Shown piece by piece: positions 26,302-34,874 of a stretch of DNA of 64,000 nucleotides; positions within the stretch are counted from its first letter, which is position 1, and every line of letters starts with the position of its first letter. The translations under genes were made by a program, and so were the position numbers. The notes beneath the pieces were generated by a model, which saw only the letters and a list, made by a program, of their open reading frames with translations, made no database searches and was not told the origin of the DNA. The stretch lies in NCBI GenBank assembly GCA_964605775.1, contig CAZSDU010000007.1, positions 35,378 through 99,377 on the forward strand, read 5' to 3'. The stretch comes from CAZSDU01 sp964605775. GTDB taxonomy: Bacteria; Bacteroidota; Bacteroidia; Bacteroidales; FEN-979.

Positions 26302-26591
26302 CACCCTCGAAAATGGATTTTTGTTTTCGAGGGGAATATTAGCCGGAAACGGCAAGGAAACCTGATAAAGTGAGACATCTATAGGTTCCAATCGAAGACA
26401 TACTGATGTTTTCGATGAAAAGTCTCCCTGAATTATCTCCTTCCTTTGCATTTTCAAGCCAGAAATTCCCGTATTTCAATAAATGATAAACCAAATGGTT
26501 TTTCATCGAAAATGTTGGCAGTGTAAAAATAATTTGTACTTTTGCACTCCCTTTTTTGGGCAAAAAAATAAATTTAAATAAATCATCAGTT
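26302..26591 (+). promoter_or_regulatory. Structured 5' leader of the ribosomal supercluster (possible attenuator or small RNA)
   Basis: The 346-nt gap before rpsL holds no gene but is dense in hairpins. Stem A: 26304-26313 with 26324-26333, 10 bp. Stem B: GCCG-GAAA-CGGC, 26342-26353, a GNRA tetraloop. Stem C: 26356-26363 with 26383-26389, one bulge. Stem D: 26391-26401 with 26406-26416, 11 bp including one G-U, 4-nt loop. Stem E: 26488-26492 with 26497-26501. In addition 26409-26421 is a perfect 13-nt complement of 26500-26512, which cannot form together with stem D or E. This is the layout of a two-state leader. Downstream promoter P2 would bypass it. I could not match it to a known Rfam family by eye. 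Confidence 0.55.
26513..26544 (+). promoter_or_regulatory. P2 promoter proximal to rpsL
   Basis: TACTTTTG at 26537-26544 fits TAnnTTTG. TGTTG at 26513-26517 is an imperfect -33 box with 19-nt spacing. It would give a ~40-nt leader that omits the hairpin region, allowing two differently regulated transcripts of the same operon. Confidence 0.6.
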
Positions 26592-26975
26592 ATGCCTACG
26601 ATTTCGCAATTGGTTCGTAAAGGAAGAAAAAAATTAACGGATAAGAGTAAGGCACCTGCCCTGGACTCCTGTCCGCAACGCCGTGGCGTTTGCGTCCGCG
26701 TATACACCACCACGCCCAAGAAACCAAATTCTGCCATGCGTAAGGTTGCCCGTGTCAGGCTCACCAACGGGAAAGAAGTCAATGCTTATATCCCTGGTGA
26801 AGGACATAACCTTCAGGAACACTCTATCGTCATGATCCGTGGCGGTCGTGTGAAAGATTTACCCGGCGTCCGTTATCATATTATCCGCGGTGCCCTGGAT
26901 ACCTCGGGGGTAGAAGGCCGCAAACAGCGTCGCTCGAAATATGGTGCCAAACGTCCAAAAGAAAAGAAAGCATAA
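26592..26975 (+). CDS. rpsL: 30S ribosomal protein S12
   Basis: 127-aa decoding-centre protein. The start MPTISQLVRKGRKK fixes ATG 26592 rather than the upstream in-frame ATG at 26556, which overlaps promoter P2. TTPKKPNSAMRK and GRVKDLPGVRYH carry wild-type lysines at the two classical streptomycin-resistance sites. First gene of the supercluster, 52 nt ahead of rpsG. Confidence 0.98.
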   Translation: MPTISQLVRKGRKKLTDKSKAPALDSCPQRRGVCVRVYTTTPKKPNSAMRKVARVRLTNGKEVNAYIPGEGHNLQEHSIVMIRGGRVKDLPGVRYHIIRGALDTSGVEGRKQRRSKYGAKRPKEKKA

Positions 26976-27027
26976 ATTGAAAGGGCTAACCTTCGGGATG
27001 CCCGTACTTATAGATAAGTAGTATAAT

Positions 27028-27495
27028 ATGAGAAAAGCAAAACCAAAAAAAAGACCCATAGTTCCTGATCCAAAGTTTAGCGATACACTGGTGACTAAGT
27101 TTGTCAACAACATGATGCTCAGGGGCAAGAAAAACATTGCGTATGATGTCTTTTATGAAGCCATTGAGACCGTTGCCGATAAAACGAAAGAAGATGGCCT
27201 CGAGGTTTTCAAAAAAGCGCTTGCCAATGTTACTCCTTCTGTTGAAGTCCGCAGCCGGCGTATCGGTGGCGCCACTTTCCAGATCCCTTCTGAAATCCGT
27301 CCTTCGCGCAAAATGTCCATTGGTATGAAAGCCCTGGTAAGCTATGCACGCAAGCGTCACGAAAAAAGCATGGGACAGAAACTGGCTGCTGAAATCATCG
27401 CTGCTTACAAAGAGGAAGGTGCAGCATTCAAGAAAAAAGAAGATACTCATCGCATGGCTGAAGCTAACAAGGCATTCAGCCATTTCCGTTTTTAA
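27028..27495 (+). CDS. rpsG: 30S ribosomal protein S7
   Basis: 155-aa primary binder of the 16S 3' major domain. The start MRKAKPKKRPIVPDPKF and VEVRSRRIGGATFQIPSEIRP plus AEANKAFSHFRF are typical. The stop is separated from the fusA ATG by a single base, so translation is coupled. In E. coli S7 is the autogenous repressor of str. Whether that holds here is unknown; no S7-site mimic is evident in the 52-nt rpsL-rpsG gap. Confidence 0.98.
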   Translation: MRKAKPKKRPIVPDPKFSDTLVTKFVNNMMLRGKKNIAYDVFYEAIETVADKTKEDGLEVFKKALANVTPSVEVRSRRIGGATFQIPSEIRPSRKMSIGMKALVSYARKRHEKSMGQKLAAEIIAAYKEEGAAFKKKEDTHRMAEANKAFSHFRF

Positions 27496-27496
27496 T

Positions 27497-29602
27497 ATGA
27501 GCGAAAAGCTGGAAAATACAAGAAACATTGGCATAATGGCGCACATCGATGCGGGTAAAACCACAACGACTGAGCGTATCTTGTATTATACCGGCATCAA
27601 CTATAAATTGGGCGAAGTTCATGATGGTACTGCTACCATGGACTGGATGATCCAGGAACAGGAACGCGGGATCACCATCACTTCTGCTGCCACTACTGTA
27701 TACTGGGATTATGGTCATGAAAAATACCGTATCAATATCATTGATACCCCCGGACATGTTGATTTCACGGTGGAAGTGGAACGTTCGCTGCGCGTTCTCG
27801 ACGGTGCCGTGGCCATATTCTGTGCCGTGGGAGGTGTGGAACCACAATCTGAAACAGTCTGGAAACAAGCGGATAAATACAAGGTGCCCCGATTAAGTTT
27901 CGTCAATAAGATGGACCGTACCGGGGCTGATTTTTTTCATGTCGTCCAGCAAATTAAAGAAAAACTGGGTGCCCATCCCATTCCTGTTCAGTTGCCCATT
28001 GGCGCTGAAGATAATTTCACCGGCATCGTGGATCTGATTTCCAATAAAGCCTATACCTGGGATGATGATTCCCTGGGCAAAGCATATTCGGAAATTCCTG
28101 TTCCGGAAGACATGAAGGAAATAGTTGCAGAATACCGCATGAAACTGATTGAAGGCGCAGCCGAAGAAAACGACGCCCTCCTTCACAAATTTATGGAAGA
28201 TCATCATTCCATTACGGAAGATGAAATCCTTGCCGAATTAAGAAAGGCCACCCTTCAAAGCCGCATCACACCGGTAATCTGTGGAGCTTCTTTTAAAAAT
28301 AAAGGGGTTCAACCGCTGATTGACAATATCATTAAATTCCTTCCTTCTCCCTATGATATGCCTCCCGTCAGGGGAATCAATCCCTATACGGAAAAGGAGG
28401 AGATGCGTCATCCCGACCCCGGAGAACCATTTGCCGCCATCGCTTTCAAAATTGCTACAGATCCATTCGTTGGAAGAATCGCTTTCTTCCGCGTTTATTC
28501 CGGAGCCCTGGATGCAGGGGAAGTGGTGCTTAATGGCAATACCGATAAAAAAGAACGCATCAACCGCATCATGCAGATGCATGCCAACAAACAAAACCCG
28601 CTCAAGCGGATCGAAGCCGGTGAAATCGGCGCTGCCGTCGGGTTTAAAGAAATTCATACCGGGGATACCCTTTGCGATCTCAAACACCCCATCGTTCTGG
28701 AGCGCATGGCCTTTCCGGAACCAGTCATCAATATGGCTGTGGAACCAAAGACCCAGGAGGATGTGGAAAAACTTGCTGTGGCCTTAAACAAGTTAACAGA
28801 AGAAGATCCTACCTTTCAGGTCAGGGTTGACAATGAAACCGGCCAGACCCTCATCAGCGGGATGGGAGAGTTACACCTCGACATTATTTGCGACCGAATG
28901 CGCCGTGAGTTCAATATTGAAGTCAATCGTGGAAATCCTCAGGTCGCCTATAAGGAAGCCATCACCAATACAGTGATGCACCATGAGGTCTATAAGAAAC
29001 AATCTGGAGGCAAAGGACGTTTTGCAGATTTGGTGATTGAAATTTCTCCGGCTGATGAGGAGTTCAAAGGCCTTCAGTTTATCAATGACATCAAAGGCGG
29101 GAATATTCCCCGAGAATTTATCCCTGCCATAGAAAAAGGCCTGAAGGCTGCTATGACCAACGGTCCGATCATCGGATTCCCAATGGAAAGCATCAAGGTA
29201 AGGCTTATAGATGGTTCTTACCACAGTGTGGATTCTGATGCCCTTTCTTTTCAGATTGCCGCGGGAATTGCATTCAAAGAAGCATGCAGGAAGGCAAAAT
29301 TTGTTTTGCTGGAGCCCATTATGAAATTTGAAATCATTACCCCGAGTGAATACATGGGTGAAGTAACCAGTGATATTTCAAAACGCAGGGGACAAGTGGA
29401 GGAAGTGGAATCAAGGATTGGGAATCAGGTCATTCATGGTCGGGTACCCTTATCAGAAATGTTTGGCTATGTGACCACCCTTCGCAGTCTGACTTCCGGA
29501 AGAGCTACAGAAATGCTTGAGTTTTTCAAGTATTCGGTAATTCCTCAGGAAATTCAAAATGAAGTTTTATATAAAATCAGGGGATACGTTCCCGCATATT
29601 AA
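27497..29602 (+). CDS. fusA: Translation elongation factor G
   Basis: 701-aa translocase GTPase. ATG 27497 (MSEKLENTRNIGIMAHIDAGKTTTTERIL) is the right start; an open frame reaching back to 27344 only overlaps rpsG. G motifs: AHIDAGKTTT, RGITITSAATT, DTPGHVDF, NKMDRTGADF, then GASFKNKGVQPLID ahead of domains II-V. This is the canonical str-operon EF-G, not the divergent EF-G2 known in Bacteroides. No tuf follows; rpsJ starts 6 nt later. Confidence 0.98.
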   Translation: MSEKLENTRNIGIMAHIDAGKTTTTERILYYTGINYKLGEVHDGTATMDWMIQEQERGITITSAATTVYWDYGHEKYRINIIDTPGHVDFTVEVERSLRVLDGAVAIFCAVGGVEPQSETVWKQADKYKVPRLSFVNKMDRTGADFFHVVQQIKEKLGAHPIPVQLPIGAEDNFTGIVDLISNKAYTWDDDSLGKAYSEIPVPEDMKEIVAEYRMKLIEGAAEENDALLHKFMEDHHSITEDEILAELRKATLQSRITPVICGASFKNKGVQPLIDNIIKFLPSPYDMPPVRGINPYTEKEEMRHPDPGEPFAAIAFKIATDPFVGRIAFFRVYSGALDAGEVVLNGNTDKKERINRIMQMHANKQNPLKRIEAGEIGAAVGFKEIHTGDTLCDLKHPIVLERMAFPEPVINMAVEPKTQEDVEKLAVALNKLTEEDPTFQVRVDNETGQTLISGMGELHLDIICDRMRREFNIEVNRGNPQVAYKEAITNTVMHHEVYKKQSGGKGRFADLVIEISPADEEFKGLQFINDIKGGNIPREFIPAIEKGLKAAMTNGPIIGFPMESIKVRLIDGSYHSVDSDALSFQIAAGIAFKEACRKAKFVLLEPIMKFEIITPSEYMGEVTSDISKRRGQVEEVESRIGNQVIHGRVPLSEMFGYVTTLRSLTSGRATEMLEFFKYSVIPQEIQNEVLYKIRGYVPAY

Positions 29603-29608
29603 TTTTTT

Positions 29609-29914
29609 ATGAGCCAGAGAATAAGAATTAAACTGAAGTCGTACGATTACAGCCTGGTTGATAAATCGGCAGAAAAGATCGTAAAAACCGTGAAGGCTAC
29701 AGGCGCCGTTGTAAGCGGTCCCATTCCTTTGCCTACCGATAAGAAGATCTTTACGGTGCTGCGTTCAACCTTTGTGAATAAAAAATCGCGGGAGCAATTT
29801 CAGTTATGCACCTACAAGCGGTTGCTGGATATCTACAGCACCACTTCGAAAACGATCGATGCATTAATGAAGCTCGAGCTGCCCAGTGGGGTGGAAGTGG
29901 AAATCAAGGTGTGA
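29609..29914 (+). CDS. rpsJ: 30S ribosomal protein S10
   Basis: 101-aa S10/NusE, which also takes part in transcription antitermination. MSQRIRIKLKSYDYSLVDKSAEKIV, GPIPLPTDKKIFTVLRS and KSREQFQLCTYKRLLDIYS are characteristic. It sits 6 nt after fusA, so the str and S10 clusters are joined without a visible promoter or terminator between them. Confidence 0.98.
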   Translation: MSQRIRIKLKSYDYSLVDKSAEKIVKTVKATGAVVSGPIPLPTDKKIFTVLRSTFVNKKSREQFQLCTYKRLLDIYSTTSKTIDALMKLELPSGVEVEIKV

Positions 29915-29948
29915 TCGGTAATTGAACTAAAAGTTAAAAAATCAGGAA

Positions 29949-30578
29949 ATGTCTGGATTAATTGGAAAAAAAATCGGTATGACCAGTATCTATGATACGA
30001 ACGGGAAAAATATTCCCTGCACGGTCATTGAAGCCGGCCCTTGTGTCGTGACACAGGTCCGATCCAAAGAAAAGGAAGGTTACGATGCCATCCAGTTGGC
30101 TTTTGAAGATAAAAAAGAAAAACATACAACCAAGGCTGAGCGTGGTCATTTTGCCAAAGCTGGTATTTCTCCCAAGAAAGTGCTTGCGGAATTTACTCGT
30201 TTTGAACCTGGCCATCAGAAAGTATTCGGTGATATTCTTCGTGTCGATATTTTCGAAGAAGGAGAATATATCGATGTGGTTGGTATTTCAAAAGGCAAGG
30301 GATTTCAGGGTGTTGTCAAACGTCATCATTTCAAAGGTGTTGGCGAAGCCACCCATGGACAGCATAACCGCCTCAGGGCTCCTGGTTCAGTCGGCGCTTC
30401 ATCTTGGCCTTCCAGGGTCATGAAGGGATTGAGGATGGCCGGCCGTATGGGCGGAGATCGCGTAAAAGTGATCAATCTTCAGGTGTTAAAGATTATCCTC
30501 GAGAAAAACCTCATTTTAGTGAAAGGTGCAGTACCGGGACACAATGGTTCATATGTAATGATTGAGCGATGGAAGTAG
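29949..30578 (+). CDS. rplC: 50S ribosomal protein L3
   Basis: 209-aa early-assembly protein reaching into the peptidyl-transferase centre. It begins MSGLIGKKIGMTSIYD; the extended loop reads THGQHNRLRAPGSVGASSWPSRVMKG, including the Gln normally methylated by PrmB in other bacteria. Its last ten nucleotides overlap the start of rplD in another frame, so the two are translationally coupled. Confidence 0.97.
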   Translation: MSGLIGKKIGMTSIYDTNGKNIPCTVIEAGPCVVTQVRSKEKEGYDAIQLAFEDKKEKHTTKAERGHFAKAGISPKKVLAEFTRFEPGHQKVFGDILRVDIFEEGEYIDVVGISKGKGFQGVVKRHHFKGVGEATHGQHNRLRAPGSVGASSWPSRVMKGLRMAGRMGGDRVKVINLQVLKIILEKNLILVKGAVPGHNGSYVMIERWK

Positions 30579-31198
30579 CAGTATATAATATTAAAGGAAC
30601 AGCGACCGCTAAAAAGGTCAGCCTTGACGATTCGGTTTTTGCAATCGAACCTAACGATCATGCCATATACCTGGATGTAAAGCAACATATGGCTAATAAA
30701 CGCCAGGGAACGCATGATACACTTGAAAAATCAACCCTTTCCGGAAGCACAAAAAAGCTGCATAAGCAGAAGGGTACCGGTGGCTCACGTAAAGGCAGCA
30801 TCAAGAACCCCTTGTTTCGTGGTGGCGCACGTGTCTTCGGACCACATCCCCGTGACTATAGTTTCAAATTAAATAAGAAACTGAAAAAATTGGCAAGGAA
30901 ATCTGCCCTGAGTTATAAGGTAAAAGACAATCAATTCACGGTTCTGGAAGACTTTGCTTTTGATAGTCCCAAAACCAGGAATTTTACGGAACTGATGAAA
31001 AGTTTTCAGTTAACAGGGAAGAAAATCCTCCTGGTGATGGCCAAAACAGAAGATAACGTGGTTTTATCGGCACGTAACCTGAAACGCGTGAAAGTGATTC
31101 AGGCCGCAGACCTGAATACTTATGAAATTCTGGATGCCACTCAGTTATTACTGACGGAAAGCTCCATCAAAGAAATTGAAAAGATCCATCAGAATTAA
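30569..31198 (+). CDS. rplD: 50S ribosomal protein L4
   Basis: 209-aa exit-tunnel protein. The tunnel loop is KLHKQKGTGGSRKGSIKNPLFRGGARVFGPHPRDY. In E. coli L4 represses the S10 operon; the gap before rpsJ here is only 6 nt, so an S10-leader target of that type is absent. The start overlaps rplC by 10 nt. Confidence 0.97.
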   Translation: MEVAVYNIKGTATAKKVSLDDSVFAIEPNDHAIYLDVKQHMANKRQGTHDTLEKSTLSGSTKKLHKQKGTGGSRKGSIKNPLFRGGARVFGPHPRDYSFKLNKKLKKLARKSALSYKVKDNQFTVLEDFAFDSPKTRNFTELMKSFQLTGKKILLVMAKTEDNVVLSARNLKRVKVIQAADLNTYEILDATQLLLTESSIKEIEKIHQN

Positions 31199-31219
31199 AC
31201 CGATTAATTCGATACAGCA

Positions 31220-31510
31220 ATGACAATAATACAAAAGCCGATCATTACGGAGAAAATGACCCAGATGGGCGAGAAACTTAACCGTTACGGGTTTCTGGTC
31301 GACCGGAAGGCGAATAAACTCCAGATCAAACAGGCCATCAAAGAACTGTATGGTGTGGATGTGGCCACGGTGAATACCTTGGTCTATTCCGGAAAAAATA
31401 AAAGCCGGTTTACAAAAAGCGGCGTGATCTCGGGCAGAACGAGTACATATAAAAAGGCCATTGTGACTTTGGCCAAAGGTGAAACAATTGATTTTTATAG
31501 CAATATTTAA
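31220..31510 (+). CDS. rplW: 50S ribosomal protein L23
   Basis: 96-aa protein at the tunnel exit, the docking site for trigger factor and SRP. PIITEKMTQMGEKLNRYGFLVDRKANK and KELYGVDVATVNTLVYSGK are family hallmarks. 21 nt after rplD and 4 nt before rplB. Confidence 0.96.
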   Translation: MTIIQKPIITEKMTQMGEKLNRYGFLVDRKANKLQIKQAIKELYGVDVATVNTLVYSGKNKSRFTKSGVISGRTSTYKKAIVTLAKGETIDFYSNI

Positions 31511-31514
31511 ATAA

Positions 31515-32339
31515 ATGGCGCTCAAGAAATATAAACCCACAACGCCCGGTCAGCGGTTTAAAGTCATCAGTTCTTATGATGAGCTTACCGCTTCCATCCC
31601 TGAGAAGAGCCTGTTGACTCCTATCCGGAAGACCGGTGGAAGAAATAATGAAGGTAAAATGACCATGCGTTATCTTGGTGGTGGTCATAAACAGATGTAC
31701 CGTATGGTTGATTTTAAGCGCGACAAGGAGGGCATACCTGCCGTGGTGAAGACCATTGAATATGATCCTAACCGTTCCGCGAGAATCGCGCTTGTTACCT
31801 ATAATGATGGTGAAAAAAGGTACATCATTGCCCCTTACGGATTAAAGGTCGGACAGACCATCATGGCTGGTAAAGGGGCTGCTCCGGAAATCGGGAATGC
31901 CCTTTACCTCAGTGAAATTCCTTTCGGAACCGTGATTCATAATGTTGAATTACGCCCGGGCCAGGGTGCTAAGCTGGTTCGCAGCGGTGGTTCTCATGCT
32001 CAATTGATGTCTAGGGATGGAAAATTTGCCATCATCAAAATGCCGTCAGGGGAAACCCGTATGATTCTTCAGGCATGTAAAGCTACCATTGGCATGGTCT
32101 CCAATCTGGATCACAACCTTGAATCCCATGGTAAGGCTGGGCGTAACCGGTGGCTGGGACGCAGACCGCGTAACCGTGGTGTGGTGATGAACCCGGTGGA
32201 TCATCCCATGGGTGGTGGCGAAGGCCGTGCATCTGGCGGACATCCTCGCTCACGTAAGGGAATCCCTGCAAAAGGATATAAGACCCGTTCAAAGAAAAAA
32301 CAATCGAACCAGTATATTGTCGAAAAAAGAAAGAAGTAA
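31515..32339 (+). CDS. rplB: 50S ribosomal protein L2
   Basis: 274-aa universally conserved protein needed for subunit association and peptidyl transfer. The C-terminal signature VVMNPVDHPMGGGEGRASGGHPRSRKG includes the functionally critical His. The N-terminal KYKPTTPGQRF is normal. Length and spacing are ordinary. Confidence 0.98.
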   Translation: MALKKYKPTTPGQRFKVISSYDELTASIPEKSLLTPIRKTGGRNNEGKMTMRYLGGGHKQMYRMVDFKRDKEGIPAVVKTIEYDPNRSARIALVTYNDGEKRYIIAPYGLKVGQTIMAGKGAAPEIGNALYLSEIPFGTVIHNVELRPGQGAKLVRSGGSHAQLMSRDGKFAIIKMPSGETRMILQACKATIGMVSNLDHNLESHGKAGRNRWLGRRPRNRGVVMNPVDHPMGGGEGRASGGHPRSRKGIPAKGYKTRSKKKQSNQYIVEKRKK

Positions 32340-32358
32340 TTATTAATCAGAATCTGAT

Positions 32359-32634
32359 ATGAGCCGATCGCTTAAAAAAGGTCCGTATATCCATCATAAA
32401 CTGGAGAAAAAAGTTGAAGAACTTCTTGGTTCCAAGAAAAAAAACGTGATCAAAACCTGGTCACGGGGTTCCATGATATCTCCTGATTTTGTTGGTCAGA
32501 CCATTGCTGTTCACAACGGGAATAAGTTCATCCCCGTCTATATCACGGAAAACATGGTTGGACATAAGCTGGGTGAATTCGCCCCGACACGAATTTTCCG
32601 TGGCCATGCAGGAAATAAAGATAAAAAGAAGTAA
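32359..32634 (+). CDS. rpsS: 30S ribosomal protein S19
   Basis: 91-aa 30S head protein. SRSLKKGPYIHHKLEKKV, IKTWSRGSMISPDFVG and NMVGHKLGEFAPTR identify it. The 19-nt gaps to rplB and rplV fit the S10 block. Confidence 0.98.
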   Translation: MSRSLKKGPYIHHKLEKKVEELLGSKKKNVIKTWSRGSMISPDFVGQTIAVHNGNKFIPVYITENMVGHKLGEFAPTRIFRGHAGNKDKKK

Positions 32635-32653
32635 CGCCTTAATAAGATAGAAT

Positions 32654-33100
32654 ATGGGAGTCAGAACTCGAACCAGGGCTGAGAATCGTAAAGAGGCCAA
32701 GAAAAGCGTAACCTTTGCTAAGCTGAACAATTGTCCCACTTCACCCCGTAAAATGAGGTTGGTTGCCGACCTGATCCGGGGACAAAGAGTGGAATTGGCC
32801 TTACATACATTACAATATAATGCCAAGCAGCCAGCAGAACGTTTACGTAAACTTTTACTGTCGGCCATTGCCAATTGGCAGGCTAAAAATGAAGGCGCAA
32901 GAATTGAGGATAGTGATCTGTATATCAAAGAAGTTTTCGTTGATTCAGGACGTCAGCTGAAGCGGATCAGAACAGCTCCCCAGGGTCGTGCCCACCGCAT
33001 TCGCAAACGTTCCAATCACGTTACGATTCTGCTTGACAGCAGAAACAAAGCGATGGAAACAGCGGAAGAACATAAAGAAGTTAAAAAAGAAAACAAATAG
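32654..33100 (+). CDS. rplV: 50S ribosomal protein L22
   Basis: 148 aa, longer than the ~110 aa of E. coli because of an N-terminal stretch (MGVRTRTRAENRKEAKKSVTF) and a charged tail (AEEHKEVKKENK). The core contains TSPRKMRLVADLIRGQ and the tunnel hairpin KRIRTAPQGRAHRIRKRSNHVTI. Macrolide-resistance deletions of that hairpin are not present. Confidence 0.96.
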   Translation: MGVRTRTRAENRKEAKKSVTFAKLNNCPTSPRKMRLVADLIRGQRVELALHTLQYNAKQPAERLRKLLLSAIANWQAKNEGARIEDSDLYIKEVFVDSGRQLKRIRTAPQGRAHRIRKRSNHVTILLDSRNKAMETAEEHKEVKKENK

Positions 33101-33121
33101 CAATCATAAAACGAATTATTA

Positions 33122-33892
33122 ATGGGACAAAAGACCAATCCGATCGCCAATAGGTTAGGCATCATCCGCGGCTGGGATTCAAACTGGTTCGGCGGAAAGA
33201 ATTTTGAACCTAAGTTGGTTGAGGACGATAAAATCAGAAAATATCTTCATGCCCGTTTATCCAAGGCTGGTATTTCCAAAATCGCCATTGAACGTACCTT
33301 GAAACTGGTTACAGTGACCATTCATACGGCTCGTCCGGGGATCATTATTGGGAAAGGTGGACAGGAAGTAGATAAATTGAAGGAAGAGCTGAAGAAAATT
33401 ACCAAAAAGGAGATTCAGATCAACATATCAGAGATTAAACGTCCTGAAATTGATGCTGTTATCGTTGCCAATACGGTAGCCAGTCAGATTGAAGGTCGTA
33501 TTTCCTACCGCCGTGCCATCAAAACTTCCATAGCTTCTGCCATGAGGATCGGCGCTGAAGGGATCAAAATTATGATTTCCGGCCGTTTAGGAGGATCTGA
33601 AATGGCCCGCCGTGAGCAGTACAAGGAAGGACGTATTCCCCTTCACACTTTTCGTGCCGACATTGATTACGCAACGGCCGAAGCGCATACCACCTATGGC
33701 CGAATCGGAATCAAGGTCTGGATTTGTAAAGGAGAAATATATGGCCGTCCCGATCTTATGCCTAGTGCGGCAAGCACAAAACTAAAGCCTGCTCAGCAAA
33801 GGGGCCCAAAAAGCGGTGATCGTGATAGGGACAGGGATCGTGGTCCGCGTGAGGGTGGTGGAAGACCCCGTAACCAAAATAATCGTAAATAG
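33122..33892 (+). CDS. rpsC: 30S ribosomal protein S3 with Arg/Asp-repeat tail
   Basis: 256-aa protein lining the mRNA entry channel. KH domain: TARPGIIIGKGGQEVDKLK. C-terminal domain: MISGRLGGSEMARREQYKEGRIPLHTFRADIDY. The last ~35 residues, after QQRGPKSGDR, form a low-complexity Arg-Asp alternating and Gly/Arg tail, longer than in E. coli (233 aa), probably disordered and RNA-contacting. Confidence 0.97.
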   Translation: MGQKTNPIANRLGIIRGWDSNWFGGKNFEPKLVEDDKIRKYLHARLSKAGISKIAIERTLKLVTVTIHTARPGIIIGKGGQEVDKLKEELKKITKKEIQINISEIKRPEIDAVIVANTVASQIEGRISYRRAIKTSIASAMRIGAEGIKIMISGRLGGSEMARREQYKEGRIPLHTFRADIDYATAEAHTTYGRIGIKVWICKGEIYGRPDLMPSAASTKLKPAQQRGPKSGDRDRDRDRGPREGGGRPRNQNNRK

Positions 33893-33916
33893 TTGACATC
33901 ATAATATTTCTGCACA

Positions 33917-34345
33917 ATGTTACAACCAAAAAAAACAAAATACAGAAAACAACAAAAGGGGAAGATGAAGGGCAATGCCGGCCGTGGACACCAGCTTGCA
34001 TTTGGCTCCTTCGGTATCAAAACGTTGGAAGAAGCCTGGATCACTGGTCGCCAGATTGAAGCAGCCCGTCAGGCCATCACCCGCCACATGAAACGTGAAG
34101 GCCAGTTGTGGATCCGTATTTTTCCGGATAAGCCGGTTACCAAAAAGCCTGCTGAAGTACGTATGGGAAAAGGAAAAGGAGCACCGGAATATTTTGTGGC
34201 AAGGGTCACCCCTGGCCGTATCCTGTTTGAGATCGAGGGCGTTAACATGGAAGTAGCTAAAGAATCCCTGAGATTGGGAGCACAGAAACTTCCCGTAGCG
34301 ACCAAGACCGTTGTACGCAAAGATTACGAAGAAGAAGCAATATAG
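33917..34345 (+). CDS. rplP: 50S ribosomal protein L16
   Basis: 142-aa protein that helps position A-site tRNA. MLQPKKTKYRKQQKGKMKG, GRGHQLAFGSFGIKTLEEAWITGRQIEAARQAI and MGKGKGAPEYFVARVTPGR are diagnostic. It is 24 nt after rpsC. Confidence 0.97.
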   Translation: MLQPKKTKYRKQQKGKMKGNAGRGHQLAFGSFGIKTLEEAWITGRQIEAARQAITRHMKREGQLWIRIFPDKPVTKKPAEVRMGKGKGAPEYFVARVTPGRILFEIEGVNMEVAKESLRLGAQKLPVATKTVVRKDYEEEAI

Positions 34346-34390
34346 TTTCGCTGGGATGACCTGATGGTTGTCCCGCCAAAAAGAAAGAAT

Positions 34391-34612
34391 ATGGAACAGA
34401 AAGTCATCAGAGAATTTACAACGGGTGAAATCCTGGAAAGGCTGGAGGAGGAAAAGCGGCAACTGACCAAACTGAAACTGAATCATGCTGTTTCCCCTTT
34501 GGAAAACCCGAATAAAATCAAGGCATACAGGAAAACCATTGCCCGCCTTGAAACCGAATTGCGTCACCGCGTTCTTAACGGTGAAAAAATTACAAAGGCA
34601 ATAAAGAAATAA
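34391..34612 (+). CDS. rpmC: 50S ribosomal protein L29
   Basis: 73-aa tunnel-exit protein. ATG 34391 (MEQKVIREFTTGEILERLEEEKRQ) is preferred to an upstream in-frame ATG at 34364 that would add a non-conserved VVPPKRKN segment. The two-helix coiled-coil pattern ends PNKIKAYRKTIARLETELRHR. 2 nt separate it from rpsQ. Confidence 0.93.
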   Translation: MEQKVIREFTTGEILERLEEEKRQLTKLKLNHAVSPLENPNKIKAYRKTIARLETELRHRVLNGEKITKAIKK

Positions 34613-34614
34613 TT

Positions 34615-34872
34615 ATGGAAACGAGGAAATTAAGAAAAGAAAAAACCGGCATCGTTGTAAGCAACAAGATGGAAAAATCAGTGGTTGTTGAGGTCGAACG
34701 TAAGGTAAAACATCCCAAATACGGTAAGTTCGTGAAAAAAACCTCGCGTTTTATGGCCCATGATGATAACAATGAATGCAGTGAAGGTGATAAGGTGAAA
34801 ATTGCTGAAACCAGACCCCTGAGCAAAAATAAATGTTGGAGACTTGTAGAAATTATAGAAAAGGTTAAATAG
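34615..34872 (+). CDS. rpsQ: 30S ribosomal protein S17
   Basis: 85-aa OB-fold protein. TGIVVSNKMEKSVVVEVERKVKHPKYGKFVKKTSRFMAHDD is typical; the C-terminal GDKVKIAETRPLSKNKCWRLVEII completes the fold. 2 nt before rplN. Confidence 0.97.
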   Translation: METRKLRKEKTGIVVSNKMEKSVVVEVERKVKHPKYGKFVKKTSRFMAHDDNNECSEGDKVKIAETRPLSKNKCWRLVEIIEKVK

Positions 34873-34874
34873 TC

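Noticed and set aside
26304..26333. Hairpin as terminator of the methyltransferase gene
   Set aside because: No T-run follows the stem and it sits just downstream of the P1 -7 box, so a leader element is more likely.
26592..26975. Streptomycin-resistance change in rpsL
   Set aside because: Both lysine positions (PKKPNS and VKDLPG) are wild type.
33920..34567. 215-aa minus frame across rplP-rpmC
   Set aside because: Shadow of two ribosomal genes; no promoter or homology.
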